This document shows positions 9,164-18,119 of a stretch of 64,000 nt of DNA, piece after piece. The position numbers and the translations under genes are program-made. Origin of the DNA: JAABVY01 sp964627935. GTDB lineage: Bacteria; Zixibacteria; MSB-5A5; JAABVY01. The stretch covers positions 124,001 through 188,000 of the forward strand of contig CAZVLB010000007.1 of assembly GCA_964627935.1 (NCBI GenBank). The letters are read 5' to 3'. Position 1 is the first letter of the stretch. The number at the start of each line of letters is the position of its first letter. Under the pieces are notes generated by a model. The model searched no databases and had not been told where the DNA came from. It saw only the letters and a list, made by a program, of their open reading frames with translations.

Positions 9164-9649
9164 ATGTCAATTGAGGAGTTAGAGGTCAAATTTGCGGCCG
9201 ATGATATGGTCGGCGCGCTGGCACGTTTCCTGCGCATGCTTGGCTATGATACTTTCTATCATCCGCATGTCGATGATCAGGAGCTGATCGACATCTCACT
9301 GCGGGATAAACGAAATATCCTAACCCGCGATACGCGTCTGATCGAACGAAAACTGGTGCGCAAATATATTCTCATAGAATCGGATAATCCTGAACAGCAG
9401 CTTATGCAGGTTTTCGAACAACTCGATCTTGATCCTGAACGTGATTGTATGCTGACCCGTTGCCTTGAATGTAATCATCCTCTAAAGAAAGTAAACAAAG
9501 CGGATATCCGGGGTGAGGTCTGGCCCTATGTTTATGATCATCATGATGATTTCAAGCGATGTAACTCATGCGGTCGGATATATTGGCAGGGAGATCATGT
9601 CCGAGCCATGCTGAAAAGATTTGAGAGAATGGGGATATTCAGAGACTAA
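9164..9649 (+). CDS. Mut7-C RNase domain protein with zinc ribbon
   Basis: A 161-residue protein. The N-terminal half (FAADDMVGALARFLRMLGYD, later ILTRDTRLI) matches the Mut7-C domain, a PIN-like fold with conserved Asp residues. The C-terminal half has two Cys pairs (CLEC and CNSC) that form a zinc ribbon. The family is predicted to be RNase-like; its substrate is not established. The start has only AGGA 6 bases upstream. Its last 4 bases overlap the convergent outer-membrane gene. Confidence 0.85.
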   Translation: MSIEELEVKFAADDMVGALARFLRMLGYDTFYHPHVDDQELIDISLRDKRNILTRDTRLIERKLVRKYILIESDNPEQQLMQVFEQLDLDPERDCMLTRCLECNHPLKKVNKADIRGEVWPYVYDHHDDFKRCNSCGRIYWQGDHVRAMLKRFERMGIFRD

Positions 9650-10281
9650 AATCCAAGCGGGATCGATACACCGGCAAAAAGTGAAAGAAACTCGGAGTTA
9701 AACGATACAACCTCTTCACCGGAATACTGCTCAAGATCCTGAACTATATCATATTGTATATTGAAATCGATAGCCACTTTGGCAAAGAAATAGACTTTCA
9801 GCCCGCCGTTTAGATTCCATCCGAATTTGGTTTTGCTGTCCAGCGTATTGGAAGCGATCACATCATCCTCATCGGTCTTCAGCTCTGTCTTGCTCTCAAA
9901 ATAGTAGATGCCGATTCCGGCCCCGCCATAGGGTTCGATCGAAGCCAGGCGCCTGGAAAATTCAACCCCCAGAGTGGCTTTAAGCAGATCATTGGTATAA
10001 GTCTCGGTCAATAGATCATCAGGATAGCCCTCGAGCATCACGCGACGGTTGTCATGCTCGAAAAAAACGCCCTGCACACCGAGCCTGAGACCTAAATAGG
10101 GCATAGTGGGAAGATTTAGTGTGCCGAAGCCCATTATAGTAAAACCTGTCTTGGTATATTCATTGAACTCACCCTGCGGAATAGTTGCCCCCAGGCCACC
10201 CCCCACCGATCCGGAGATCTGTGCGTAAGCGGGTGATGATATGATCAGTACAAGAAGAATAGCTACAAAAACCTTCTTCAC
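9646..10281 (-). CDS. outer-membrane beta-barrel protein (OmpA/Ail-like porin fold)
   Basis: A 211-residue secreted protein with a signal peptide ending SSPAYAQ. The mature part alternates short amphipathic strands with Gly/Tyr-rich turns (PYGGAGIGIYYFES, FGWNLNGGLKVYF) and ends in SIPLGF, a typical C-terminal aromatic of an outer-membrane barrel. The frame is open to 10476, but GGAGG lies 6 bases before a GTG at 10281 and directly against an ATG at 10287, so GTG is the better start. A promoter lies at 10331-10359. Function unknown. Confidence 0.75.
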   Translation of the reverse strand: MKKVFVAILLVLIISSPAYAQISGSVGGGLGATIPQGEFNEYTKTGFTIMGFGTLNLPTMPYLGLRLGVQGVFFEHDNRRVMLEGYPDDLLTETYTNDLLKATLGVEFSRRLASIEPYGGAGIGIYYFESKTELKTDEDDVIASNTLDSKTKFGWNLNGGLKVYFFAKVAIDFNIQYDIVQDLEQYSGEEVVSFNSEFLSLFAGVSIPLGF

Positions 10282-10330
10282 CGGCATCCTCCATCGAAAA
10301 CCACGGTCCCAGCTATATTTATCCCTGGCA

Positions 10331-10359
10331 ATTTTAAAAAAATATACTGATCGAGTCAA
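10331..10359 (-). promoter_or_regulatory. promoter of the outer-membrane barrel gene
   Basis: On the minus strand TTGACT, 17 bases and TAAAAT form a good housekeeping-type promoter. It sits just downstream of the lipoprotein stop and about 50 bases before the GTG start at 10281. Confidence 0.65.
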
Positions 10360-10384
10360 CCCAAAACAGGCGGGATTTTGTTGG

Positions 10385-11428
10385 TTATTTATGAGTAAAT
10401 GAGTAGGAAAACGGCTGATCCAGACCAGTGCCGTAACGATCGGTGGCTGTGCTGTCCACAAAAATCGTATATTCATTGCCTTTGATTATATCATTATCCA
10501 GAAAATACATCATGGCATTGTCGAAATACCATTCATGACGACCCGGCAGTTCTCCCAGCCCGCCACTGAAACTGAATGCCTCCTCCACCGACTGACGATC
10601 CATCTTGGTATTGAAACGCACTTGTACGATTGGGCGATCATGCTTGAGCGGAAAATCCGGATTGGGAAAATGATAGATAAGTTCGATTTTTCCGGTTCTA
10701 AATGTAACCTCTTGGTCGGTTGTGACTGTATTGCCCCATTGATCGAAAATATCCCCATCAACAGACACGGTATAGTCAGTTTCTGCACGCAGGGCATCCA
10801 CGAGCTTATATTCAAAAATAGTGCTCTGCCTCTCGATTTTGCTCAATTCGTATTCAACCTGCCCCAGGCCATGCAGAGGACCTGCCATATAAGCCGGATC
10901 GATATCGGTATTGAACCTGAGACGAATCCCGGTCGGAAACGCCGCTGCACTGTCGACCGGATCGTTAACGGTAGCTAAACTCAGCAAGCGGGCATCCTGC
11001 GTGGTAAACTCAAATTCATACTGTCCCGGAAGATAAACAGTATCCTCGGCCAGGAAGGCTGTGCTGTCGATTGTGCCATGATATGTTGTACCGGGAGTGA
11101 ATGGCTGATCTGGATAAAGGTATATCTGGTAGTAAATCGGCTGGCAGAGCGAATCTCCCGGGCTGCAGATCGGAAATGTGGTCCAATGGATTTCATGTTC
11201 AAATTGCGGGGTAATAGTCAACGCTTCCTCAACCGACTGATGATTCATCTGTTTGCGGAACGAGATAATCAGTGGCTGAGTCATATCCACGATCAAGGTA
11301 TCCGGGCCATGAGAGACACGGCCGATGAATTCATCAAAGGGATCGATTTCGGGCGCTGTGGGCGAATCACTGCAAGCCATAATCCCGGCCAGAATGATTA
11401 AAAATATAATTATGATAAAGTATTTCAT
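10385..11428 (-). CDS. lipoprotein with Ig-like (Big_5/SbsA-type) domains
   Basis: A 347-residue lipoprotein. The signal peptide ends in the lipobox IMAC at Cys19, followed by SDSPTAPE. At least three repeats carry the 'PI-x-V-x-F-x-x-x-M' start of bacterial Ig-like domains: LIISFRKQMNHQSVEEAL, IRLRFNTDIDP and VQVRFNTKMDRQSVEEAF. Each ends in a Y-x-h-x-V-D strand. Such domains are structural and often cell-surface. It is the last gene of a minus-strand run behind the MacAB-like efflux genes, with a gap of about 100 bases. No Shine-Dalgarno sequence is seen. Confidence 0.75.
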   Translation of the reverse strand: MKYFIIIIFLIILAGIMACSDSPTAPEIDPFDEFIGRVSHGPDTLIVDMTQPLIISFRKQMNHQSVEEALTITPQFEHEIHWTTFPICSPGDSLCQPIYYQIYLYPDQPFTPGTTYHGTIDSTAFLAEDTVYLPGQYEFEFTTQDARLLSLATVNDPVDSAAAFPTGIRLRFNTDIDPAYMAGPLHGLGQVEYELSKIERQSTIFEYKLVDALRAETDYTVSVDGDIFDQWGNTVTTDQEVTFRTGKIELIYHFPNPDFPLKHDRPIVQVRFNTKMDRQSVEEAFSFSGGLGELPGRHEWYFDNAMMYFLDNDIIKGNEYTIFVDSTATDRYGTGLDQPFSYSFTHK

Positions 11429-11525
11429 AGTGTTTGATTAAAAGATATAGCTTTCCCCAGTATATACAAGAGATAAATCCCCTTTGATTGATTGAAAATA
11501 TGATTGATTCCGCGATCTATGGATT

Positions 11526-12224
11526 TTAATGATTGCCGTTGCCGTTTTCCAGCGAATCGACCACCAGGCCATCCTTGATTTTAACCACCCGGTTGGTGCG
11601 CTTGGCGATATTCTGATCATGCGTGATCATCAGGACAGTACTGCCCGACTGCCACAGCTCATCAAACAGATCTATAATCCCGCGGCCGGATTTTGAATCA
11701 AGATTGCCTGTCGGCTCATCGGCCAGGATCAGTCTCGGACGGTTGGCCAGCGCACGGGCTATGGCAACACGCTGCATCTCGCCGCCAGATAACTCGGTGG
11801 GACGATGATCCATGCGATCACCCAGCCCGACACGGTCGAGAAGCTCGGCCGCGGTTTCGCGACGTTTTTTTGTGGGGACATTGCCGAATATCATCGGAAG
11901 CTCAACATTTTCGAATGCGGTAGCATAGGGAAGCAGGTTAAAGTTCTGGAACACAAAGCCGATCTTACGATTACGTATTTCGGCCAGCTCTCCCGGCTCG
12001 AGGGTTTCGACCCGTTCGCCATCCAGGATATATTCACCCGCGCTCGGTACATCAAGGCATCCCGCAATATTCATCAAAGTCGACTTACCCGATCCGGAGG
12101 GACCCACGAGTGAAACGAATTCTCCGGCCTTAATATCCAGGTCAACACCCTTCAGGGCCTTCACTTTCACCGCGCCGGTGTTGTATACCTTGATGATCTG
12201 ATTCATTTTAATCATGCTTTGCAT
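11526..12224 (-). CDS. MacB/LolD-type ABC ATPase
   Basis: A 232-residue ATPase of the MacB/LolD/FtsE family: Walker A GPSGSGKST, Q-loop FVFQNFNLLPYATAFENV, signature LSGGEMQR, Walker B LILADEPTGNLD and switch His in MITHDQ. AGAGG lies 8 bases before the ATG. It ends an adaptor-permease-permease-ATPase operon and should energise the two FtsX-type permeases. Family members couple ATP to periplasmic movements (drug, toxin or lipoprotein traffic) without moving substrate through the membrane domain. Confidence 0.9.
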   Translation of the reverse strand: MQSMIKMNQIIKVYNTGAVKVKALKGVDLDIKAGEFVSLVGPSGSGKSTLMNIAGCLDVPSAGEYILDGERVETLEPGELAEIRNRKIGFVFQNFNLLPYATAFENVELPMIFGNVPTKKRRETAAELLDRVGLGDRMDHRPTELSGGEMQRVAIARALANRPRLILADEPTGNLDSKSGRGIIDLFDELWQSGSTVLMITHDQNIAKRTNRVVKIKDGLVVDSLENGNGNH

Positions 12225-12236
12225 TTTTCTTACCTC

Positions 12237-13499
12237 TTATTCATAACGGAGTGATTCGACCGGATTAACCGAGGCCGCCTTACGTGACGGGAAGAATCCC
12301 GACACCAGTCCGATCAGACCGAGTATCGTTGCCGTAACAATTGCAATAGTTGCCGAAATCTGCGGCTTGCCGAGCCATTGCAGGGCCTCATTGGAGAATT
12401 CAACCGAACCGATCGCACGGGTCAGCCCGAATGACAACGATATCCCAAGCAGCCCGCCGATTGCCGCAATCAACAATGCTTCCAGCATAAACTGCATCAT
12501 CACCTGATACTGCTTGGCGCCCAATGCCATCTTGATACCGATTTCGGTAGTACGCTCCTTAACAGCCACATACATGATATTGGCTACACCCACGCCGGCC
12601 ACCAGTAATGTCAATCCGCCGATCAGTCCGAAGAAGATTTGCATACCAAGCATAACATTGCTCATGGTCTTGACATTCTCGATGAAATTCCAGACATGAA
12701 TTGTCGATTCATCCTTCGGATCAAACTGATACCTGGCCCCCAGCTCCGCCGCAATGCGCTTTTCCACAAACTCCGTGCGATCCAGCTCATACGGTTTTAC
12801 CACCATATTATTCAGATAGCGATGCCCCCAGATGCCCTCGAATGTTGTGGCCGGGATTACCGCACGGTTCCAGTCCGGGCCGGAATACATGCCCATCTGC
12901 ATCTTCTTCTTGAGCACTCCGATCACTGTAAAACGATTGCGGTTAATTTCAACCGTTTTGCCGACTATCTCCTCGCGTGGGGTATCCTTGCCGAAAATAT
13001 CATCAGCCAGTTCATTGCCCAAAAATACCACCCGGCGCTTTAGTTCCATGTCCTTCTTGTTGATAAAGCGTCCGCCCATCTCCGGAATCATGTTGCGCAT
13101 CTTTTCATATTGGGGATAGACACCGTTGACCATACGGCTGAAGAGCTTGTTGCCGGTGCCGACCGACTGCCCCCAGCGCGTGTATTCTCCGCCGATCATC
13201 TCGATTTCCGGAATGCGATTTTTCAGATATTCGACATCATCCCGCTCAAATCGAATCGGTCTTCCACGCGGCAAGCCTTTGTATGGCATACTGGTCTGAC
13301 CGCCCCAGATAATCATGATACCCTCGCCCATGCCTTTCTGGTTAACCGCTAATTGCGAACGCAGGCCCTCACCGAATGCCAGCAGCATTGTAATCGACAT
13401 GGTACCCCAGATGATACCCAGAATTGTCAGGGACATCCTCTTTTTCTGCGCCCTGAGTTCGCGCAGAAACATTTTGAATACAAGAACTACATTGAACAT
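12237..13499 (-). CDS. MacB-type FtsX-like permease (second)
   Basis: A 420-residue protein with one N-terminal membrane helix, a large periplasmic MacB_PCD domain (about residues 40-270) and three C-terminal helices with the FtsX motif (VKERTTEIGIKMALGAKQYQVM). It is close in layout to the preceding permease. It stands 12 bases before the ATPase gene. The two distinct permeases probably form a heterodimer with one kind of ATPase. Confidence 0.9.
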   Translation of the reverse strand: MFNVVLVFKMFLRELRAQKKRMSLTILGIIWGTMSITMLLAFGEGLRSQLAVNQKGMGEGIMIIWGGQTSMPYKGLPRGRPIRFERDDVEYLKNRIPEIEMIGGEYTRWGQSVGTGNKLFSRMVNGVYPQYEKMRNMIPEMGGRFINKKDMELKRRVVFLGNELADDIFGKDTPREEIVGKTVEINRNRFTVIGVLKKKMQMGMYSGPDWNRAVIPATTFEGIWGHRYLNNMVVKPYELDRTEFVEKRIAAELGARYQFDPKDESTIHVWNFIENVKTMSNVMLGMQIFFGLIGGLTLLVAGVGVANIMYVAVKERTTEIGIKMALGAKQYQVMMQFMLEALLIAAIGGLLGISLSFGLTRAIGSVEFSNEALQWLGKPQISATIAIVTATILGLIGLVSGFFPSRKAASVNPVESLRYE

Positions 13500-13505
13500 A
13501 ACTAT

Positions 13506-14741
13506 CTACATCATCTTCAGGGCCGTTACCGGGTTCATTGTTGCCGCGCGACGGGCCGGGAAATAGCCGGACAGAATCGCGATAATCAGGAGAGCGCCGA
13601 TAGTACCCATGCTCACAAATGGCGAAACCTGTGGAATGCCCACATATTCCTCCAGATCCAGCCTGCTGAAGATATTGACTATCGCATAGGCGAATAAATA
13701 GCCCATTATGCCGCCGAAAAATGTCAGGAATAATGTCTCGAATAAAAACTGGCGCATGATAAATCCGCCCTTGGCCCCCAATGCCATCTTCAGGCCGATC
13801 TCACGGGTGCGTTCCTCAACTACAACATACATGATATTGGCCACGCCGATGCCGCCCACAATCAATGTTGCCACTGAGATTACATACAGGAAAATCCGAA
13901 ATCCCCAGAAGAAATATGTAAAGAACTCCTTATTCTCGGTGGTATCCCACATCATCAGGGCCTGTTTATCGGATGGATCAAAACCATGTATGCGCCCCAT
14001 GATTTCGTAGTATTTTTGCTTGGCTATGGGGTGAACCTCTGTCGAGGCGGCTTTATAAACCACATTGTCGACATAATTCTGGCCATACAGGGCCACAAAA
14101 GTTGTCGATGGTATCACCATTTTGCGGCTGTCGCGGCTATTGTATGATGAATCCTGTTGTTTCTCTTTTAAGACTCCAATCACTGTGAAGGGCATGCCGG
14201 AAACCTGAATAACTTCACCGACCGGATTCTGATTCTCGCCGAAAATCTGTTCGGCCAGTTCATTACCGATAAACACAACCCGCCTTTTCTGTTCCATATC
14301 ATTGCGGTTGATAAAACGTCCCCCCATTTCCGGGATAATGTTGCGCATATCGGCAAACTCCGGCCAGACACCGACAATCGGGGCCACCAGCCGCTTCTTT
14401 TCCCACACCACCGGCTTGTTCCATTCGGTATATTCAGGAGAGATGTATTCAATTTCCGGTATCTGCCTTTTCAGCTCATAGACATTTTCGACCCGTTGAC
14501 GAATGTATCTTCCACGCGGCAGTCCTTCGAATGATTTTGAGGTTCTTCCACCCCACACGATCACGATATCCTCGCCCAGTCCCTTGAAGGCCTTTTCCTG
14601 ATTGGCATGAATACCGTAGCCAAATGCGCCCAGGAGAATTACCGCGGCAGTGCCCCAGAATATTCCAAACAGAGTCAGCATTGTACGTAGCTTCTGCCCG
14701 CGCATATCGCGCAGAATCTGCTTGATAAACATCAGGTTCAT
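13506..14741 (-). CDS. MacB-type FtsX-like permease (first)
   Basis: A 411-residue paralogue of the next gene: N-terminal helix (LTLFGIFWGTAAVILLGAFG), periplasmic domain, and C-terminal FtsX region (VEERTREIGLKMALGAKGGFI). Its start overlaps the end of the adaptor gene by one base, and 6 bases separate it from the second permease. The shared phrase PEMGGRFIN in both periplasmic domains supports duplication and divergence. Confidence 0.9.
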   Translation of the reverse strand: MNLMFIKQILRDMRGQKLRTMLTLFGIFWGTAAVILLGAFGYGIHANQEKAFKGLGEDIVIVWGGRTSKSFEGLPRGRYIRQRVENVYELKRQIPEIEYISPEYTEWNKPVVWEKKRLVAPIVGVWPEFADMRNIIPEMGGRFINRNDMEQKRRVVFIGNELAEQIFGENQNPVGEVIQVSGMPFTVIGVLKEKQQDSSYNSRDSRKMVIPSTTFVALYGQNYVDNVVYKAASTEVHPIAKQKYYEIMGRIHGFDPSDKQALMMWDTTENKEFFTYFFWGFRIFLYVISVATLIVGGIGVANIMYVVVEERTREIGLKMALGAKGGFIMRQFLFETLFLTFFGGIMGYLFAYAIVNIFSRLDLEEYVGIPQVSPFVSMGTIGALLIIAILSGYFPARRAATMNPVTALKMM

Positions 14742-15832
14742 TACTCAATTTCCCTCGGAGGATATTCGACTATCTTCTGACCCTCTTCCAGGCCGGCGAT
14801 AATTTCGATATTGAGCCCATCAGATAAACCGGTTTCGACCGGAACTGTCTCAATCGCACCAACTGAATCCTGAACATCCACAAAACTGGAATCCTCTTTA
14901 AAGTCAACCAGACGTTCCGGAATCATCAGCACACTGTCCTTTTCATTGATAATAATTTCAGCGGTGGCAGAGTATCCGGCCCTGAGTACGCTTTCACCCA
15001 CATCGGTAATCTCGATTTCGACATCGAATACGGTAGTCTGGTCCTGCTTGCGGGCCTTTGAGGCTATCTTATACAGATTGCCATGCACGGTATCTGCCGA
15101 CAATGCGCCGACTTTAAGCGTGGTTCCCATGCCCTCGCGCAGCTTGCCGACATCGATCTCATCCACAGTACCGCGGAATACCAGGTTCTCCATATTGGCA
15201 ATTGAAAGAATCGGCGTGCCCGGCTGATAGGAGGTCATCGGTTCGACCGGATCGCCCTCTTCATTATATATCTGAAGAACCGTGCCGGAAACCGGGGCAT
15301 AAATTATAGACTCTATCGCACCGGAGGCGGAACTTGTTTTGCCGTCTTTTAAAAGTGACAATGCCTCTCTTTTTCGCTGTACATCAAGACGGGCAACATC
15401 CAGATTCTTTTTTACATTATCATATTCCGACTGTGAGAGCAGATTCTTTTTGAATAGCTCTTTCTTGCGTTCAAAATCGGTGCGCATATTTTCGAACACC
15501 AGCTCCGATTCCTGAAGCGCAAGTTCGGCATAGACAATCTGATCCGGTGTCGGTTGCGGAGCTATCTCGAACAATGGATCGCCGGTCTTGACCTGATCGT
15601 TTTCCTCCACAAAAAGCTTGCTGACCACACCGGCGATATGCGACTTGACATTGACTTCCTTTTCCGGCTCTATCTCGCCAACTGCTATGGCCTTATCAAT
15701 AATATGGCCGCGCGTGACATCGATCAGCTTGATACCTTCCAACTGGTCATTACCGCTTCCCCGAAAACCGAAGAATATTATAGCTGCAACGAGAATCAGG
15801 ATAAGAGCAGTCGCGGTGATTTTCTTGGCCAT
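14741..15832 (-). CDS. MacA-like periplasmic adaptor (HlyD family)
   Basis: A 363-residue membrane-fusion protein with one N-terminal helix (TALILILVAAIIFFGF), a barrel-sandwich half (NVKSHIAGVVSKLFVEENDQV), a helical hairpin (about residues 95-150), the returning half (IIYAPVSGTVLQIYNEEGD) and a beta-barrel region. It links the inner-membrane FtsX/ATPase complex to an outer-membrane exit duct. The frame reaches a TTG at 15844, but GGGGAG lies 5 bases before the ATG at 15832. No TolC gene is in the window. Confidence 0.9.
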   Translation of the reverse strand: MAKKITATALILILVAAIIFFGFRGSGNDQLEGIKLIDVTRGHIIDKAIAVGEIEPEKEVNVKSHIAGVVSKLFVEENDQVKTGDPLFEIAPQPTPDQIVYAELALQESELVFENMRTDFERKKELFKKNLLSQSEYDNVKKNLDVARLDVQRKREALSLLKDGKTSSASGAIESIIYAPVSGTVLQIYNEEGDPVEPMTSYQPGTPILSIANMENLVFRGTVDEIDVGKLREGMGTTLKVGALSADTVHGNLYKIASKARKQDQTTVFDVEIEITDVGESVLRAGYSATAEIIINEKDSVLMIPERLVDFKEDSSFVDVQDSVGAIETVPVETGLSDGLNIEIIAGLEEGQKIVEYPPREIE

Positions 15833-15986
15833 GTTTCTCCCCAATCTAAAGCTTTAAAATATCTTTGTAATTCTATTACGAATCAATCAATACAAGGTTT
15901 CTTCTAATATAATTTGACAGCGTATAAACGGGCAGGTTGCAAAAAAAGATTAAGATTGTGCTGTTTCTCTGAAAGCTATTCGGATG

Positions 15987-17132
15987 TTATTCCCAGATTT
16001 CCTCTATGTCCAGCTTACGGCGAGCCAGCTCTTCCATAAATACCTCTGTCGGCACTGAAAGCTCCTGGGGCACCACGCCCTTACGTTCAATTTTCCCTTC
16101 GGCCATCATCTGGGCGATTATGGCGGAGGGAAATCCGGTCGATCTCATCATGGCTGTCAGCCCGGTGTTTTCATCGAAATAATCAACCATGCGATAAGTC
16201 AGTTTTTTCTGCTTGCCGCCGGATTTGCCTTCCAGTATAACCGATACCAGCACCACATCGCGATCATCACCCGCCAGCACCTCCTGCAATAGCCGTCCGG
16301 TCAAATGGCGCGGAATAACCTCGCCCCTTTCAAGGCTGACCTTCTCCGAGGAGCAGAAACCGAGGCTGATCAGGTTTTTGAATATCTGGCTGTGACCGGG
16401 ATAGCGGATTGTCTTATAATCGAGATTTTTCACTTTGCCATAAAAAGTGATCGGCATTGTCGAGGTGCCGCCCGAGGTCTGGAACGCTTCCAGTTTTTCG
16501 AATGGTTTAGGAAATGATATCTCCTCCACCTCACTTAAGGCCTCGACATTCTGAACCTTACCATTGCGAATCACGATGGCATCCTCGATATATTCATTGA
16601 TGAGCCCTTCAACCGAGAATACGACCTGATAATTGAGCGGAGGACGGGGATGTTGCGGAAGTCCGCCGACACGCATCCTGATATTGTCCAGCTCATCGAA
16701 TTTGGAGGCGCCATGAGCGCATAATACCTGTACCAGCCCCGGGGCAAGGCCGGTATCCGGGATAATCGTCACGCCTTTGGATTTTGCTTCTTCGTTTAGG
16801 CCCATCTGCTTGCCGACGACCTTGGTATTTCCGCCCAAATCCACAAAACCGGCGCCGATTTCGATTGCCAGACGGGAGAGGTCATAGTTGAACTGATAAT
16901 GTATGGCGGAAATTATCACCTTGCTGCCACCGATGGCCTTTTTCGTGCCCGGCAGATTGCGCACATCCACCCAGGTCGGCACAACCTTATCCGAGCCGAT
17001 AAATTCGGCCACCTGTTTGGCTTCGCTGATATCTATATCGCAAACAAGGATTTTCTCTATTTTGGGATTCTTGCTCAGATCAAAGGCAATCGCTTTGCCC
17101 ATCATTCCGCTTCCAAGCAATGCAACCTGCAT
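15987..17132 (-). CDS. saccharopine dehydrogenase-family enzyme, L-lysine 6-dehydrogenase-like
   Basis: A 381-residue oxidoreductase. The Rossmann start is LLGSGMMGKAIAFDL. Several phrases (YQFNYDLSRLAIEIGA, TIIPDTGLAPGLVQVL, EAFQTSGGTST, YKTIRYPGHSQIF) match, from memory, the lysine 6-dehydrogenase of Geobacillus more closely than saccharopine reductases. Known members oxidise the epsilon-amino group of lysine with NAD+. GGAGG stands 4 bases before the ATG and a promoter is at 17159-17186. It is monocistronic, so context gives no pathway; another amine substrate remains possible. Confidence 0.8.
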   Translation of the reverse strand: MQVALLGSGMMGKAIAFDLSKNPKIEKILVCDIDISEAKQVAEFIGSDKVVPTWVDVRNLPGTKKAIGGSKVIISAIHYQFNYDLSRLAIEIGAGFVDLGGNTKVVGKQMGLNEEAKSKGVTIIPDTGLAPGLVQVLCAHGASKFDELDNIRMRVGGLPQHPRPPLNYQVVFSVEGLINEYIEDAIVIRNGKVQNVEALSEVEEISFPKPFEKLEAFQTSGGTSTMPITFYGKVKNLDYKTIRYPGHSQIFKNLISLGFCSSEKVSLERGEVIPRHLTGRLLQEVLAGDDRDVVLVSVILEGKSGGKQKKLTYRMVDYFDENTGLTAMMRSTGFPSAIIAQMMAEGKIERKGVVPQELSVPTEVFMEELARRKLDIEEIWE

Positions 17133-17158
17133 AATACCTCCAGTTTGTAAGCTATGCT

Positions 17159-17186
17159 AAGATACATAATTCTGAGGCGAAGTCAA
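17159..17186 (-). promoter_or_regulatory. promoter of the lysine-dehydrogenase-like gene
   Basis: On the minus strand TTGACT, 16 bases and TATCTT, about 25 bases upstream of a start codon that has a GGAGG ribosome site. This leaves a short normal leader. Confidence 0.65.
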
Positions 17187-17275
17187 AGGGATCGGATATG
17201 ATTCCACCATTTAAGACTGCTGAAACTACAGGATGTTTAGATGAAATCGGCGTTGAGAAAAAGATTAGCAGAAAG

Positions 17276-17947
17276 TCAGCAGCCGTAGCGGTTTTCGAGA
17301 TGATCCAAAGTTGCGCCGTCGGGCAGGCCGGAACGTTGCAGGTCGTTGTCATCCTGGTACTTGCGAATCGCCGCGGCCAGTTCCTCGGTATATTCATTGC
17401 TGATCTCGCCATGATAATAATCGAGGTTCTTGAGACGATCCGCTACGCCGGCAAAAAGCCCCGGGGGACGTAAATGGCCGAGATTGAATGTAAATTCATG
17501 CTCCTCAAAAGTGACAGTGACAACATCGGTGCCGGGCGGTATTTCGAGATCGATCTTGCCTTCCGAGTCGGTCGAATCGGCATATTCCTCATCGATACCC
17601 GAATAATTCAATCTATAATCAAGATTGGAAAGAGCCGTCCCCTCGGCATTCTCGAATTTGACCGTGAATCCCTCCGGCGGCGGCGGAGTCACCGCAATAT
17701 CGATCGGTCCGCCGTTTTTGCCCCTGGTCGGCATTGCTGGTGGATCTGTGATGGGCACATTAACCGGATCACCCGGCACGAGCAGGTTTTTTTCCGGACG
17801 TTTCTCGCGCAACCCGGTATTGGATTCCAGGTTATAGACCTGATCCGGGTCGGGATTATTGTACCGGGCGGCGATTTTGCCGATCCAGTCGCCATCTGCT
17901 GTTATATGCAATATCTCGCGTGGTTCTTGTTGTGATGAATCCGGCAT
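17276..17947 (-). CDS. LysM and peptidoglycan-binding-like protein
   Basis: A 223-residue protein without a signal peptide. The N-terminus has a LysM-like unit (GDWIGKIAARYNNPD ... LLVPGDPVNVP), then a Pro-rich linker, a beta-rich middle domain (about residues 85-155) and a C-terminal PG_binding_1-like segment (YTEELAAAIRKYQDDND). This order is known from cytoplasmic proteins near VgrG/PAAR or contractile-injection genes, but no such genes are near. A consensus promoter abuts the ATG, so the mRNA is probably leaderless. Function not known. Confidence 0.65.
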   Translation of the reverse strand: MPDSSQQEPREILHITADGDWIGKIAARYNNPDPDQVYNLESNTGLREKRPEKNLLVPGDPVNVPITDPPAMPTRGKNGGPIDIAVTPPPPEGFTVKFENAEGTALSNLDYRLNYSGIDEEYADSTDSEGKIDLEIPPGTDVVTVTFEEHEFTFNLGHLRPPGLFAGVADRLKNLDYYHGEISNEYTEELAAAIRKYQDDNDLQRSGLPDGATLDHLENRYGC

Positions 17948-17953
17948 GGCTTA

Positions 17954-17982
17954 ATGATAAATCTGATTAGTGCCCCTGTCAA
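17954..17982 (-). promoter_or_regulatory. promoter placing the start codon at the transcript 5' end
   Basis: On the minus strand TTGACA, 17 bases and TATCAT, then 6 bases and the ATG at 17947. Transcription should begin at or next to the A of the ATG, giving a leaderless mRNA for the LysM protein. No Shine-Dalgarno sequence is present. Confidence 0.7.
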
Positions 17983-18119
17983 GATAAAGAAGAATACCCT
18001 TATTGTCTTTTTTACAGGATTCTAAAGGAGAATTCGCATGCCGGTAATTGGCGCGAAATCTTTGCGTGTATTTTGATGCGCAAGGCTTGTACTTTGTTTG
18101 AGGCAGGGTTAATGAGGAG

